A stretch of 64,000 nucleotides of DNA from Phylloscopus collybita (GCA_027886175.1 JAJNNQ010000008.1:6641001-6705000); one strand, 5' to 3'; shown: positions 38,221 through 51,130, counted from the stretch's first letter. Numbers and translations are program-made. Notes: generated by a model from the sequence alone, not told the origin.

Positions 38221-39220
38221 ACAAAGTTCACTCCGCAGCTTGCTGATGGAGAAAGCGTTTGATCCCGCACACTCGGGCCTTGGGAGGAGGCTCTGCTGCT
38301 CACTTGGCTGCTGAGTTTGGACGCGGCCCTTGGCCTCGGTGCCCACCGGGGATGTGCTGTCAGCACCTGCCCGGGGCTGGCCCGCTCCGAAAGGCACAGG
38401 CACAGTGCAACAGGGCCCTGCCCTCCCGCCGCCGGCCCGCTCCCTCCGCAGACCTTTCGCCTTTTTGTCAAGGGCCCACATTTATGACTTGATGAAAACA
38501 TTTGTAATAGATCATCAAATACTGATACGTTCTGCGGGACAATATCCCGTTTGTTAAATATAAATTAACATTAACACAGATCCCCCGTCGCAGAAAGGCG
38601 AAGGGTTTTGACACCTTTTCAGCAGGACAGGCCGGGCCCCAGCGAAGAAAGCCGAGGGCCTGTAAAGGAACTTGTCCCGAATGGTGATCCTCAGGCTCTT
38701 GTGTGACAAGGTACATAGTTTCTATTCAGGAACAGGCAGATTATCGGTTACTATAGTTTCCCTAATGCTCAAATGGAGCTGAGGCCTAAGCTGAACAGAA
38801 TAGGTTAAAAGGTGCCGATGTTTGGGCCTGCGAAACCACATGTTGAGAGTCAGAGACCAAACAACACAAAGAGCACATCTCTCCGGTCTTTGATGTCTTC
38901 TCTGAGGGACGCGGGGTGAGAAAAATGCGGCGGTGCCCCCTGGCCCAGCGGCCGGACAATGCGGCCGTGTGGGAGCGCGGCTGTCCGGCGGAGCCCGGCT
39001 CCTCCCGGGCACGGCGCAGGCCGCGGGCCCGGCTGGGGACAGCCCTGGCACCGCCACACACACCGCCCTCGCCTTGCCCCTGTCGGCCGCGCCATGTGGC
39101 TTTAAACACCGCGCAAACCTGGGAACTGGAAGCACTAAGTTTTAACCAGACTTTATTTGCTGTTTTCCGCGCTTGTTTCCATTTAGCCTGTTCTTTAGCA
39201 TTTCCTTTGTGTCGCGTGCT
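38220..39220. promoter_or_regulatory. CpG island, two dense lobes
   Basis: The only CpG-dense part of the window. The first lobe (about 38230-38460) has about 17 CpGs in 240 bases by my count. The second (about 38925-39110) is denser, with GCGGCCG, GGCCGCGGGCCCGG and GTCGGCCGCGCC words. The 460 bases between are GC-poorer but keep CpGs (CGTCGCAG, TATCGG, GTGCCGATG). Overlapping frames on both strands (up to 137 codons, minus, 38722-39135) are Arg/Pro/Ala-rich artefacts of GC content with no domain. Vertebrate islands of this size usually mark promoters or, when away from genes, orphan islands with enhancer activity. Which applies, and the strand, cannot be decided from sequence alone. Confidence 0.7.
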
Positions 39221-39713
39221 TTAAAAACTCTTTACAGCACTTCAGCTAGCAGCTTTTTATTTGCCTGCGTGCCTCAGTGTCTGCTCGGAATCCACTGTGG
39301 AGCTGGTGCAGCGGCTGCTCTGTGCTTCCTGCATGAATCACTGATTCCGCTCTTTTTTCCATTTGTGAGTATACAGTGTTTTTAAGCAATTCATATTCAC
39401 CATAAAAATGTTCCATGTAGGATATCCCCTGATAGCACAAGTGATGCTTTTGCATTTTTCATAAGCGAGATTAAAATACTCACTCCTTGTGCTCACGTTG
39501 TAGGTCTCTGTTCTGTTGCAACTCAGTTTAGTATTTTAATTTTTTATTAAAACTCTCACAAGCAAGATAAATGTGCATTGGCACTAAAGGGAGACTGCCA
39601 GATTTGGTAGGTTATATTGCCTCAATTTGCTGCTGCTCTTTAAGTATTCCAGCACTCAATGTCCAAGTATTATGCAAAGCAAAATTAATCAGCACCTGCA
39701 TCTTTTAAAATAA

Positions 39714-39731
39714 TAGAATTCATGAATTCTA
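39714..39731. repeat. Perfect 18-bp palindrome
   Basis: TAGAATTCATGAATTCTA is its own reverse complement, containing two GAATTC sites. It has no loop and no adjoining repeat. Likely chance in AT-rich DNA, though an uninterrupted 18-bp palindrome is uncommon. Confidence 0.9.
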
Positions 39732-41644
39732 AAGTTTTATCAGCGTTATTGTAATTCTGATTGTCGTCAGTTCTTTATACCATTATAGAAAAATATCTAA
39801 TTGTAACAACTGTATTCCTATAGTGAACATATTACTTGAATTCAAACCCTAACAATGGCAATAGGATAACTGTCCTTGAATTTGAGCCTTTTGTGATACA
39901 TCAATAGGCTTACAATGTGCTGAATTAGCAGGCATATTAATGGGCAGATGCAGCACCAGCCCATTCTTTTTACCCAAATCTTCTTATGCAAATACCCCAT
40001 GAATCCAGTTCAAAGAGCTAGCTTTAAAATGAGCTTCTACACACATTCAGATGGGTCCTTTCACGACTGCAATGGGACTTAGATAGAAAGTGACATGAGA
40101 AAAGTTTAGACACTTGTTTTTATAACTGAACATGATCTTGTTATCATAATCTGATACTGGTAACTGGCATGGTCTGGTTGTAGAATTTTAAGCCTTTAAC
40201 AGAGGGAGATAATCTAGGCCTTTGTGCTACAATGTACTGAATCCTGCACTTGGTGAAAGCTATCAATGAGAATCGCAGTTCATGCTTTTTCAAACAAAAC
40301 TTTTTCATGGTAAAAGCTTTTATCCTATGATAATTACTTAACTGATTGTAGCGGTGCCTTTAACGTCAGTGAGCTCATAACAAGGACACATAAAAAGGCT
40401 GCGTTATTTTAGAATAAATAAATTATCAAATAAACACTTTTTGTTTGCTTGTTGAACTAAATGGTAATGAGGTCATTACTAAAAATGCTAATGCATAGCA
40501 GCATGGCCAGTAAAAGTTAATGTATTTTATGATCTTCTCTTTGTTTGCTCTGTATCTTGTGATTGTTTCTCATCAACAGCATCTGGACAAGAATAGTTGA
40601 AATGATTCAATTGCAAATTTGGGAAAACCTGCCAAAGGAAAAGAAGGATAATAGTTTTATTAGATTGATAATATTGGAGCCCCTTCCTTTAGAGTTAATT
40701 TTAAATTTATCTGTAATTTCAATCAAAGCCTATAGTTTTCTAGGTGGTAGATTGGACTTTTTAAACTGTCTGTTTTAAGAAATCCAAAAGCTGGTGAGAA
40801 AGAATTTTGTGTTGACATTTCCCACACATGCTGACCAAACTTCATTAAAGCAATGTTTCCTACAGGACATTCTATAGGAAGCATAAAGACAACCGAGAAT
40901 CGATTCTCAGCTGGAGCAAATTGGCATAACTAATTGACTTCTGTGGATCTGGTCAACACTGTTTTAGCCTTGGCCAGTGTGTGGAGTTGATAGATGTAGA
41001 TAATTTAAACTACATGAGATTATTACAAAAAATGAGAGGGGAAATAATCTGCTCTTTTATCATTGCATTTGGGTAATCATAATGTATATTAGACTAGGCA
41101 TGTACAGCATTATCACTTGGTTTATTCCTTGTAATTTTTTTCTGAAATGAGTATTTATACTGTTCTGAAGCATTAATGAGGTGATTCTTACACCAAGAAC
41201 CTTGGTGCAATGGATGAACATAAAAGCCAGCAGGTCTCATGCAGTTATGTTTAAACTAATACAAGGATTTCATATAGATGCATACTGGTAAAAATATTAT
41301 GGGTTGTGCTTGATAGCCTTCATGGAGGAATGCTTTATTACAAAGGAGTTCCAGATTCTTCTTCTAGACACTTTGTGTTTCAGCATTAATTAGCAGCATT
41401 ATTTTGGGACATAAAACATTTGGCCAAAGCTTTGATTTTTAGTATTGTTTTCTGTTTTCTGTAAACCTGCAAGAGGAAAATTTTGTGCTGAAAAAACATG
41501 TCAAGTTAATGTATCATGTTAAGGTACATAGAGAGCCTTATTCTGAATTCTGATATATGTAAGTCACCCTTGTCTCAGAAATTTATCCATCACCATTGAT
41601 TTAGCTTTATCACACTAAGACTTCGATACTTAACTGCTTAATTA

Positions 41645-41770
41645 TTATTTTTTATTGGTTTGGGGTTTTTTGTTGTTTGGGTTTTTTTTTGTTTGGTTGC
41701 TTGTTGTTTTTTGTTTGGTTGGGTTTTTGTTTTGTTTGGGTTTTGGTTTTTGGGTTTTTTTTTTTTTGCT
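41645..41770 (+). repeat. T/G-rich low-complexity tract, longest of its class
   Basis: About 125 bases of T runs broken by G, GG, GGG and one GGGG. Three or more G-runs occur but loops exceed 12 bases, so quadruplex formation is doubtful. Same class as the tracts at 0.6, 12.8, 28.0 and 47.4 kb. Confidence 0.9.
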
Positions 41771-44192
41771 TTGTGAATAAAGCTGAAGTGATCAAATGAA
41801 GTTATATTTTCTTACTCTTTTTGCTGTATCTAGTATTGTTTAATCACAGCTTGGAAAAAGATGTGAAAGGAAATCAGTGAAGGAGAACCACTGAAGGGTG
41901 AAGTGTCAAAGGTAATGCAGGAGAGAAGCATAAATGGGCTAGAACAGTAAAATGCCTGGAGGGCAAACTGCATGGTAGAGCAGTGGAAGGAGAGAAAGAT
42001 GGGGAATCATCTAGAACATCAATATCAAACTGTCAAACTGTATGTTATGTAAAAGAGGAAAGGAAATTTTGTGTAAATTAATGGCAGATAACATCGTCCA
42101 GGAAGTAGACCAAATGAAAGGAAACTTGGAAAGTCTCAAGAACTTACCTGTTATTTTACTGCAGTTCACCAGCACAGAATTCATGTTTCACAATGTCAAC
42201 AGTAGCAAAAGACAAGCTAAAGCAGATTGTACAATCAAAATTAATTTGAATGAGCTTCAATATCATTAATGTATCTGTTGGGCTTCAATAGTAGAGGACA
42301 AAACAGGAGAAGACAAAAATGAAGTGTGTTGATTTTAGAATTTATTTTTTAAAGAGTGGCTGTGAGCATAATTGTTTTAGGAAAGCAGAATTTTAATATT
42401 CTGGCATGAAAATAAAGTCCTTGAGTCCTTTTACTCATAGAACAGTTATTCTCTGAAAAAGGAGTTTCATGATGGCAAAAGCTGTCTGCAATTTTATGTC
42501 AAATTTTCAGAACATGTTTTAAAAGATGTGTACTGCTTCTGTAAATGAAAACTGGCTAAAATATTTGCAGCCAAATCATATTTGAATATTTTGCAAATTA
42601 AATGGAATGTTTTGACAGTTTGAAATAAAACCTTTTCATTTCTAGATGGCATTTTTCCATAAAAGTGAAATTAATGTATCTCAGAGAAAAGGGTTTCCGT
42701 ATCATTGCTTGCACTGGTCTTGTTGACTTTTATGCACTTTTGTACTTTGAGAAACTGGGATAAGTACGTATTTTGGTGCTTTGAGGAACTGGATCCTACA
42801 TAGTTTGAGATAAGCCTGTGTTTGTCCTGCAGACAAAGCTGAAATTCATCCCCAAGAGAATCAAATTCTTGATTTTGTCTTTTTGACATCTGGCGCTGAA
42901 AGAATAGTTTCATGTCTGCTTTTCTATTTCTTTTTGTGCACCGGAGGATTAATTTTTTTTATTTTTTTTTAATGCTTCTTTTTCAAATCTCCTTCCAGGG
43001 AACAGTTTGGCATGCTTTGGGCCCTCTGAGCAAACCAGTGTTTTCTAACTACAGGTGTTCACCCAGCAGTAACGTTGCACTGCACTGCATTCCAACCAGA
43101 ACAAAAAAATGAATTATACTCACAAAATACGCCAATGTTCCCAGTCTTGTGCCTTCATCACGGATGAAATGTTAGTATACTCTGCTAAATCCAAGTCAAT
43201 GATAAAAGAATCATGAGAAATGTGAATGGAATTGTTTTCCTGCCAAGTGGAGTGCAATGAGTCTTTACTGTTTGATGAACATCTGTAAATACCCTGGATT
43301 CCCCCATTGCATTTGTGCTGTGCGGGTGGTAATGCTGGTGCTTTCTCCTGAACACCGCCAGAGTTGTTATCACTACACTGTTTGCTGCTGTCTTATAGCT
43401 TCCCCCTGCTTTTCCCACCTTCCAGGTATTAGATGTGCAATACCCTATAGCAAATGCAACTACAGCCTAAGTAAATCTCACCTTTTCTCTGTAATTTCAG
43501 AGCAGAATTTTATAGCAAAGCCAGCATTCCTCCCATTAAAATGCCATCAGGGGGATTTCTGTGTGCAGGGAACACCTCAGAACTGAGGTGTTGCCCCCTT
43601 CCAAGTTATACAAGTTGGTGATAAGTTTGGCAATGCAACCCAAATCATCTTATTCAGCATGTAGTACAGCTGCTGTCTTTCACTTGTACCTGACAGGTGG
43701 AGAAGAAAAGAATTATTTACTTAGAAATAAGTAACTTCTGTTTTCAGAGATGTTTATCCTAGTAGCACTAGGGATTTACATGGAAGTGTTAAGCATGGGA
43801 TCAGATTAAAAGCTATCATGTAACAGTATGGGTTTATTTGCCTGGATATTGGTATAACTTTTGAGTCTGCATGTAAGCACAGTGCTATTTGTGCCTGAGG
43901 GATAAAGTAGTAGCAGAGGAGAAGTTCCCTGGATACGCTAGCCATTTTCTCTGGGAAATACTTTGCGCACTAGCAGAAGAGTTCAATCACTGATTTAAAT
44001 ATAAAGCAAGTATGATTTCGTGGGATCACCATGGCCACGGGGCTTGCTTTGTCTTTCTTTGTACTCTGGTTTAGTCTGAAATAAGGGTGGAGGTATTCAT
44101 AAGTGGTCAGACCCCTTGGAGATAAAAGCTCTGGGACAGTAGGTCTGTGTTAGACCAACATCATGATCAGATGTGAGGTCTGGTGCCTGAAT

Positions 44193-44250
44193 GTCAGAGA
44201 GTCATAAAATAGCTTGAGTTGGACAGGACCTTAAAGATCACCCAATTTCA
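44193..44250 (-). repeat. CR1 LINE 3' tail fragment, reverse orientation
   Basis: GAGTCATAAAATAGCTTGAG, TTGGACAGGACCTTAAAGAT, then CACCCAATTTCA is the reverse complement of the avian CR1 3' end (compare TCATAGAATG and GGGACCTTAAAGATCA). Only the terminal part remains. Confidence 0.75.
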
Positions 44251-46305
44251 GCACAGTTAGCTCAGAAAGTTTAGGGAAATAATTGCCTCACTGCCTGTGA
44301 TAGCCGTAGAGATGCATGGCTGCAAGGGCTAGGCTTAGTCTACAACTACAAATGCAGAGCGACAGGGAGAAGAAGGGAGATTGGCTTCTTAATCCAATGT
44401 CTCTAAAAGAGGATGGAAAATAAATTTGAACGTGTTAAAATAATTCAAATTACTGAAAATACTCTGTTGAGTACTGAAAAACATGTAAAAATTATTATTG
44501 CTCCTGAGGCAGTCTATAAATAATATTACTGTACTGGCTGAATCCAAACATAAAATATTTTCTCCTTGGTTTTTAAAGCCATTGACAGATACAATAGACA
44601 CCACAAGCCAACTCTTAATCTTGGGTTTAAGATTTAGATTTGTTCTAGATGTTAGAATTAACCCTCGTTAGAATACATGATAGATTTCTATTCTAACACA
44701 GAAATATCCCCTCTTCAGAAGAAATCCCCTTCTTAAATCATCTAGTCTGTGACATCCCCTTAATCCCTTTATTTTTCTTGAATTTAGCATAAATACTTCC
44801 CTTTCTTCCACCTCCATCTGTTTGTTCTACTTTTTTGCCTTGGTTTCTGTCAATGATGCATGGAGCTCTGTTTTCAGTCAGAAGGGCATTAGCTAAAGCA
44901 GTAGTTTCCCAGAGTTGGTGCCAGAGAGGTAGACTGAATGTCTTGAGAATGGTGAAAGACATAAATATGCAGGGACACATATTGATCTGTATGCATGCAG
45001 GAGTGGAGACGGATGGGTGGGTAGATGTACACTCACACAGATAAATAATACAGCCAGTGAATGTACATACACAGCTATTGGAAAAGTCAGAGAATTCTAA
45101 AATGCTCTCACTAATAATCTGGTTAATGAATACAAATGCAGTGCAAACTCAAGCAAGCTTAATGCTTACAATGGTTTGTTCCCAGGCATCTACGGAGTGG
45201 TAAGGAGGAGAATTAACATAGGATTATCATATTTTACACATAGACATACTTGCCAATCCTTTTAAGAATACTTTAAGGACAGATCTAGCGTCCCAGTATT
45301 TGGAAGTAAGAATCACTAAATATAGACTGTGCAAACCACTTAGCCATAATTCTTTGGAGTTACTTGCTGTATGACAGAACTGTGTGTTCAGTTGATTTCT
45401 ACATAATGAAATAAGCCATTTTAATTTTTAAATGTGGGAAGATAGCAGTCTATAAGCTCTCCTAAATATTTAAGAACATTTCGTTTGATTAACTGAGCTA
45501 TATTTGGCACTATGAGGAGCTATCCACAACTTTAATACTATCAAAATTTGGTTCTGAAAGTGAATGGTAAAAGAGATGTGTGTCTACCTGAGTTTCAGGA
45601 TTCAGCACATTTGTAAGGCACATTCCACAGATGTTGGAGGTTTTGTGCAGGTACAATCACGTATCTATCAAATCACCCAGCTGCATTATGCAGTTGTCTG
45701 ACAATGTGGGCTGTGGTTTCACCATCGTTAATATCCGATCTATGTGCTATCAAAGCACTCAGGGTAAATTTGATCTGGCTAAAGGATACTTGGGTTAGCT
45801 CCCAATATGCAGTTTGTGCTGGCTGTGGTAGGACAAACACTGTTTAATCTGGCATTAAGACTGCTGACACATTTTTTTTTGAAAGATGGCAGAGTGAGAT
45901 TTTTCCATAATGTGTCTTTGCATCTTGTGACCGCGGTGCTTTTTATTTGATATTAATGATCTAAAACCATGCCTTTAGCAATTGTAAAATGTATTCTCAG
46001 ATACAGTGCCTGTTAAAAATATATTTTAAAAGCCCTATTTAAATGTGCTTTCTTTCTTTCTTTATGAATATTACCCAAATAACTTATTTGCATAATTTAT
46101 GGGAATACTTTTCAGATATATTTTGGGGTAGCTTTTGGTATAGGAAAAATTAGGTTTGGAACATACAGATGAGCAGAAAAGTCTTATTTCTTTGAAGTTT
46201 TAAAACTTTATTGTAGATGAAATGTTGGTTAATGATGCTGTGTCTTGAAGGATTTTGCTGTGTCATTTCTCACCTTTCTACCTCTTCAGTGTGAAGGAGA
46301 GCAAG
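44251..46305. other. Unique AT-rich sequence between CR1 fragments
   Basis: No gene is supportable. Chance frames up to 81 codons occur on both strands near 44.74-45.04 kb. A short TTTC run lies near 46050-46064. Nothing else is distinctive. Confidence 0.5.
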
Positions 46306-46309
46306 AAGG

Positions 46310-46495
46310 GTAATTAGGAAAGGGCTGAGCCAAACTGCTCAGTGACAATATAGCAAGGAGTGACAACCACAAGGGGTGCCTTGAGAAGATTCAAAGTGCA
46401 TGTTAGAAGAAATGTTTCCCCTACGAAGGTGTGGTAATATTGGAACAGGTTGGCAGAGGCGCCTGGAACTTTTCAAGGTCTGGTTAGAATCATGG
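46310..46495 (+). repeat. CR1 LINE 3' region fragment
   Basis: The order TAATTAGGAAAGGGCTGAGC, CAAACTGCTCAGTGACAATA, then GATTCAAAGTGCATGTTAGA, then TGGAACAGGTTGGCAGAGGC and TTTTCAAGGTCTGGTTAGAA follows the avian CR1 3' region (compare GGAACAGGTTGCCCAGAG and TTCAAGGCCAGG patterns). About 185 bases remain, diverged and lacking the terminal repeat units. It is the longest CR1 piece in the window. Confidence 0.8.
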
Positions 46496-47047
46496 CTTGT
46501 TATTATTCATGACAGTTCTGGAGGAAAGAAAAACCCTTAAAATTCACTTTTACTAATATTTCTACGATTGTCTTAGTCTGTACCTGCACTTCAGAGGTAT
46601 CAAAGTAATTTATTCAGGTGGGATTTTCACTGCAAGTGAGTTTTCTTTGTGGGTGAATTTTTTCAGTAGAATTTCAGTGATTTGGTACTGGGGCCAAAAC
46701 TCAGCTGTGAAAAAAACCAAATGGATGTAATACAAAAGCAGTTGATTGTATAACAATCACGCTTACCACAACATAGGGATCATATTAAGTATTAAAAATC
46801 CTGTTTTCTTGTTGAAATCCACCATATACAATTGTGTATATATGCTTGAAAGTCCCTTTTCATTATGGACATCCTATGAGCCTTGTTAAGCAAAACAAAA
46901 CAAACTCTGAAAGAACAGCAGAGTGATTCCTACCCTTTCAGCAGCAGGACCAGTCTGAAATTTGGTATTATTTTCCATGTTAACCCTCAGTGTTTAGCTT
47001 TAAAATTCTTTATTGATAATTTCAAAATACTTTGAAAAGTAATGAAC

Positions 47048-47200
47048 ACCATACAGGGTCAGAGCAGATGTCCTTCTGTTGTGTCCTGCTATCTGACTCC
47101 AGCTAGCAGTGACTGCTTATCAGTGTAGGAGTGATGCGTCATCCTTTCCTTGGTATATCTTTCCAACAATCAGTGGTTCACTCTTCGCTGAACTAGGTGC
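47048..47200 (-). repeat. Older CR1/L3-type LINE fragment, reverse orientation
   Basis: ACCATACAGGGTCAGAGCAG, ATGTCCTTCTGTTGTGTCCT, GCTATCTGACTCCAGCTAGC matches, from memory, the antisense 3' end of CR1 elements abundant in turtles and crocodilians (compare CATACTGGGTCAGACCAATG, GTCCATCTAGCCCAGTATCC). Divergence is high, so this is an older insertion than the 46.3-kb copy. Confidence 0.6.
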
Positions 47201-47440
47201 GATCTGAGAAAACATCTCACAGCAGCATTCAGCACTTTTCATGTTTAAACCCATCGAAACATAGTATTAATTATGGTGGTGCATCTAATGCTGCTGTCAT
47301 TATCCTCTGATGGATTTTTCCAGAAGACTCAGCCACCAGATGTTCATTTGGTCAGTTTCCAAGAGAAATATGCTCCTCTATACATCTTTCATTTGGCATT
47401 TAGTGATGTACTCACAGCAATGTTCGTGCAATTAAAAATA

Positions 47441-47530
47441 TTTTGGTTGGGTTTGGTTTTTTGTTGGGATTTTGTTATGTTTTGTTTTGTTTAATTTTGT
47501 TTTTTGGGGGATTTTTGGGGGGGTGGTGTT
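47441..47530 (+). repeat. T/G-rich tract ending in long G runs
   Basis: TTTTG units lead to TTTTTTGGGGG (G5 at 47506-47510), ATTTTT and GGGGGGG (47517-47523) followed by TGG. Same class as the other T/G tracts, with unusually long G runs that could form a quadruplex with two-tier use of the final GG. Confidence 0.85.
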
Positions 47531-50500
47531 AACACAACAATGAGGTCAACTGTGTTTACAGAAATTGCATCAGGCAATGACTCAGTCTTGGTCTCTCTTC
47601 AGCTGCTCTGAGATCTCACCCAATGTTAAATGTTTTTTTAACAGTTTGGTCACTTTTGATTTATAGAGACATGATTAAATAAGGAAACTGCAGCAGCAGA
47701 AAGTATCTGTTGCTATTGGTGAGGCAGAAGCTCTGGAAGCTGGCGGATGCTGGCTCTGCAGCAGATCAACCTAACTGTAGCAAAGGTCATCCTCTAATGG
47801 AAAGGAAAACAAAAATAAAACACTCCCATTCCACCATGAGGAGATACTGAGCTACCAGGGGGAGGGAGAGCTCCTGTAATATACTGCTGTACAGATCTTT
47901 ATGGTCCTTTACTTCTCTTTCCTCCCACAGACAAATTACAGAGTCTGTTGGTCCTGTGATGGTCTGAGCAATAATGAGATGAGCTGTTGCTCACCTCTGT
48001 CCTTGGTGGGATCCAGGACCCACTCTGCTCAGTGGTGGATCCCCCCAGAGCTTGTCTCCTTCTATGATACCCCTGACCCACAATGGGCAACTAACCTTAA
48101 ACCAGAGGTCTGTGAATGATCCACTGTTAGATTCAGTCTGGAGAGCTCAAGAAAAGCTTTACTGTAGACAGAGACACAAGAATGGGGAGACCTGCCCACC
48201 TCCAGCTGTGCTCTCCCTGTTTGAAGGTACAGGTATGTCACAGCCACTAATAAACTCTGAACTTTCCTGATTTCCAGCTATGGCACTGCTCTACCTTCAC
48301 TGTTCCTCTATGGCGTGCAGACGGTTGAGTGCTGTGTAGTTGGCACCAGATGAAGGAATCCTTTCAGGAAATCCTCAATTGAAATGACAGGAACAATTGA
48401 TTTGCAGTATGGAGGACCTGAACATCACACTTTTATTGTCAAGGAGGCATGTCTCTTGAGATGTTTCTTATTTTTCCCCTTTATTGTTCAATTAGCTTTC
48501 ATTTTTTATAACCAATGTATTTAAATACAGGCCTTAAAATTTCCAGTGTTGTATGGTTGAGGGCTTGTGAAGTTTTTTTTTCAGGCAGTCTTTGTAGAGA
48601 AGTCTTTTCTATTTACTCAGTGAATACTTAGTCTTGGGCTGGTGAACCTTTGCTGTGTGGGTCCAGGATTTCAACTCAATTTTTTCATTTCCTTTTTGTG
48701 GAAATTCTGTGGTCATACAAATGTTATTTGCAAAGTCTGATCTATGTTTTTTTGTTGCATGGCCCCAGTATTGGGCAACATTTCTATTGCTCTTGTTTAA
48801 GACTGTAGTACCTATGTTCAAGTCAGGGAAACAGAAAGAAGTGCTTGGGCATGTTTAGGGATGTGTGCACAGTGAAATTTCTATGTGTAATGAAATGAGA
48901 AACACACTATTTTCACCCTGTAGAGATAACTGTTGTTGCTTGATTTAAATAAAATACCAAGTCACACTCCTTGTTCTCATTTAAAGGCTGCTGTTTCACA
49001 ACCTCAGCCACAGTTGTTACCAATCTGGTGCATTTCTCTCATAGTTCTCATCTTTGCTTCCTATAACTGCCTCTTCCAAAATGCCAGTGATTAGTATGCA
49101 AAATTTCTCTGTCTTTGAAGCTAAAGACATACTCCTGAGTATTGTCATCAGTTATAGCTTTGTGTTCTATTCAGTATCTTCCCCAGCTAAATTCTCACCC
49201 TGTAATTGTAATTAAGGATCTAAGGTATAGGAGCTAACTAAAGGAAGCATGTGAACTGTAAGACACTGTTTTTAAAAGAATTCTATCCCAATGCCAATTA
49301 ACTCAGTAAACCCAGTGACAGCTTTAAAACAAAAACAAGTTGTACAATACATGTGTGTATTTTCTATCCACATAAATTTCACTTCTCTAAATTAAGACCC
49401 CCAAAAATGAAAACCATCCTGATGCATTGATTATAAATAAGGAGCTGACTCAGTGTCTGATATGGCCAGTAATGAACCTCTCCTACACTGCCTAATCATC
49501 TTGATTGCCTTATTGAATGAAACATGTGACACAAACCTTGTGCAAAATCTCAGTGCTGCTGAAGCACTCACTTTAGTTCTTTGTACTGTAAATGGTGATT
49601 TACTTCTGGCACCTCTTCAAATGGCAGCTCTTTACATTTGTGGTCTTCAGTTGAATCTTCTACCTATACAGTTAGTTTCTCAGAGCACCAATTATCTTCA
49701 AGTTTTTAATGTCCCAGCAGGTGTTAATATCAGGAAATCCATGCCTTGCTGAGCATACTATTTTGCCTGTCCAATGTGAAGTCAACATACTTCCCTCAAG
49801 AAAGAATTGGCTGATGTGTAAAACAGCTGCAATGGTTCCTACTTCCATAGCCTTCTGAAAAAAGGATCAACATGGTTCTAGCCAAAACAGGCATTATCTC
49901 TGCTTAATAAAGGTTCTGGGTTTAATGGAAATGCAGAAGGCTACTTAATAAAAGCTTTATTAGTAAACACTCCAGAATTTAATCATCCTAAAGTTAGTTT
50001 GTTCACCTTTTTAAAAGAAGAACTGTGGTCCTGTTGTGCATCTAGTGAAGATACAGTATTATCCTGCAGCTGTTTGTCCTGTGAGAGTACTATGGGTTTC
50101 CTGTTGTTGTTTGCAGTCTCAGGAAAAAGCTGAAGTTTACAATGGCAGTGGAAAGGGAAATGATTAAATAAGCTTTAGGAACTAAAGTACTCTTCCTCCT
50201 TCAAACAGATCCTTCTGGGCATGGCTAGAAAGACATGGAGTACAATGGTGAGGAAGTCTACTAAACTTAAACTTCTGGTTTTCTCATACTTGTTACTGGC
50301 TTATGGACATATTTAGTGGAACTTATTAATGCTTGTTAAAAATTGAGGCTGTTAACTAGGAATTAACTACATTTTTAACAACTTGTAGTTTCTACTATTC
50401 TGGTTTGGGTTGGTTTCATTTGGTTTAAGGGACAGAATTGTGCAAATTGGTCTGTATAGATGAAGCACATTTGTCTGAAGATTATTCCTTTAATAGGCTA

Positions 50501-50984
50501 GGCAGTTAATGCTTTTAAATTGTAAACTTTGACTTTAGGCTTTCAGTGTTTTCAAATGTGTGCTTGTCCTTATTCTTTCATTTTAGATCTTCCTGAGGAA
50601 GGTGGTAACTACTTTTGCAAATATGCATAAAAACAAGTATTTGGCTTGGCTTTCCATCATAGTTCTTCTGCTTCTATATTCCCATTTCTACACAGTGCAC
50701 ATCTGATCAGCCCATGAGGTGCTAATGTGGAGAGCTCTCATAGCTTATCTGATCTGATTGGAGAGGACAATCTGTAAGAATGTTTTTTCTTACCAACAGT
50801 GTTCCCATTTCCAAAGGTCAACGCATTTTGTAACATAATGAACTCTAATATGTGGGCGAGAGGGTGTGTTGTGCATGGAAGCCCCAATCAGGAATTGGGC
50901 TTTGTACATACCTGTCATCCTTCAAGAGGCTGCAGTGTCAGTAAAGCATGAGGAGACGAGAATAAGGGACCTTGGGTACAATGG

Positions 50985-51130
50985 TGAGCCACGCAGAGCA
51001 GAGAAACAATGTTAGAGAGACAGAAAACTAAGGGGAGAAAACAATACCAAACTCAAAAGCAATAGAAGAAGAGAAAAAGAGAATTAGGGAAGGGAGAGGA
51101 CAAGGAAAGGGAAGGTAAGATACAAAATGA
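50985..51130 (+). repeat. Purine-rich patch
   Basis: About 145 bases dominated by A and G (GAGA, GGAAAGGGAAGG, AGAAGAGAAAAAGAG words), with few pyrimidines. Such polypurine stretches can form triplexes or exclude nucleosomes and are also common decay products of simple repeats. No function can be assigned. Confidence 0.6.

Larger units (their letters stand above)
39221..44190. other. Unique AT-rich non-coding sequence
   Basis: No gene is supportable. Complex unique sequence at 39.88-40.07 kb (AATTAGCAGGCATATTAATG, octamer-type ATGCAAAT at 39985-39992) may be regulatory. The stretch also holds an 18-bp perfect palindrome (39.71 kb), a T/G tract (41.65-41.77 kb) and several chance frames, of which the longest is 109 codons at 43257-43586 (+) with no recognisable feature. 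Confidence 0.55.

Noticed and set aside
38722..39135. 137-codon minus-strand frame in the CpG island, with 107- and 81-codon frames in other phases
   Set aside because: Several phases and both strands are open at once because GC-rich DNA has few stop codons; no domain is recognised.
4446..39992. Octamer motifs (ATGCAAAT or ATTTGCAT) at 4446, 21673, 24538, 31280 and 39985
   Set aside because: Frequency fits chance in AT-rich DNA; most lie outside enhancer-like blocks.
47854..47864. CTCF-like ACCAGGGGGAG
   Set aside because: Lacks the C after the G run that is central to the motif; too weak to call.
47899..48270. Cluster of overlapping frames on both strands in a GC-richer patch
   Set aside because: No domain and mutual overlap; the patch is more likely unique non-coding DNA or an unrecognised old repeat.
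49453..49752. 99-codon Leu-rich + strand frame
   Set aside because: No recognisable family, no splice or promoter context, and length within chance expectation for 64 kb.
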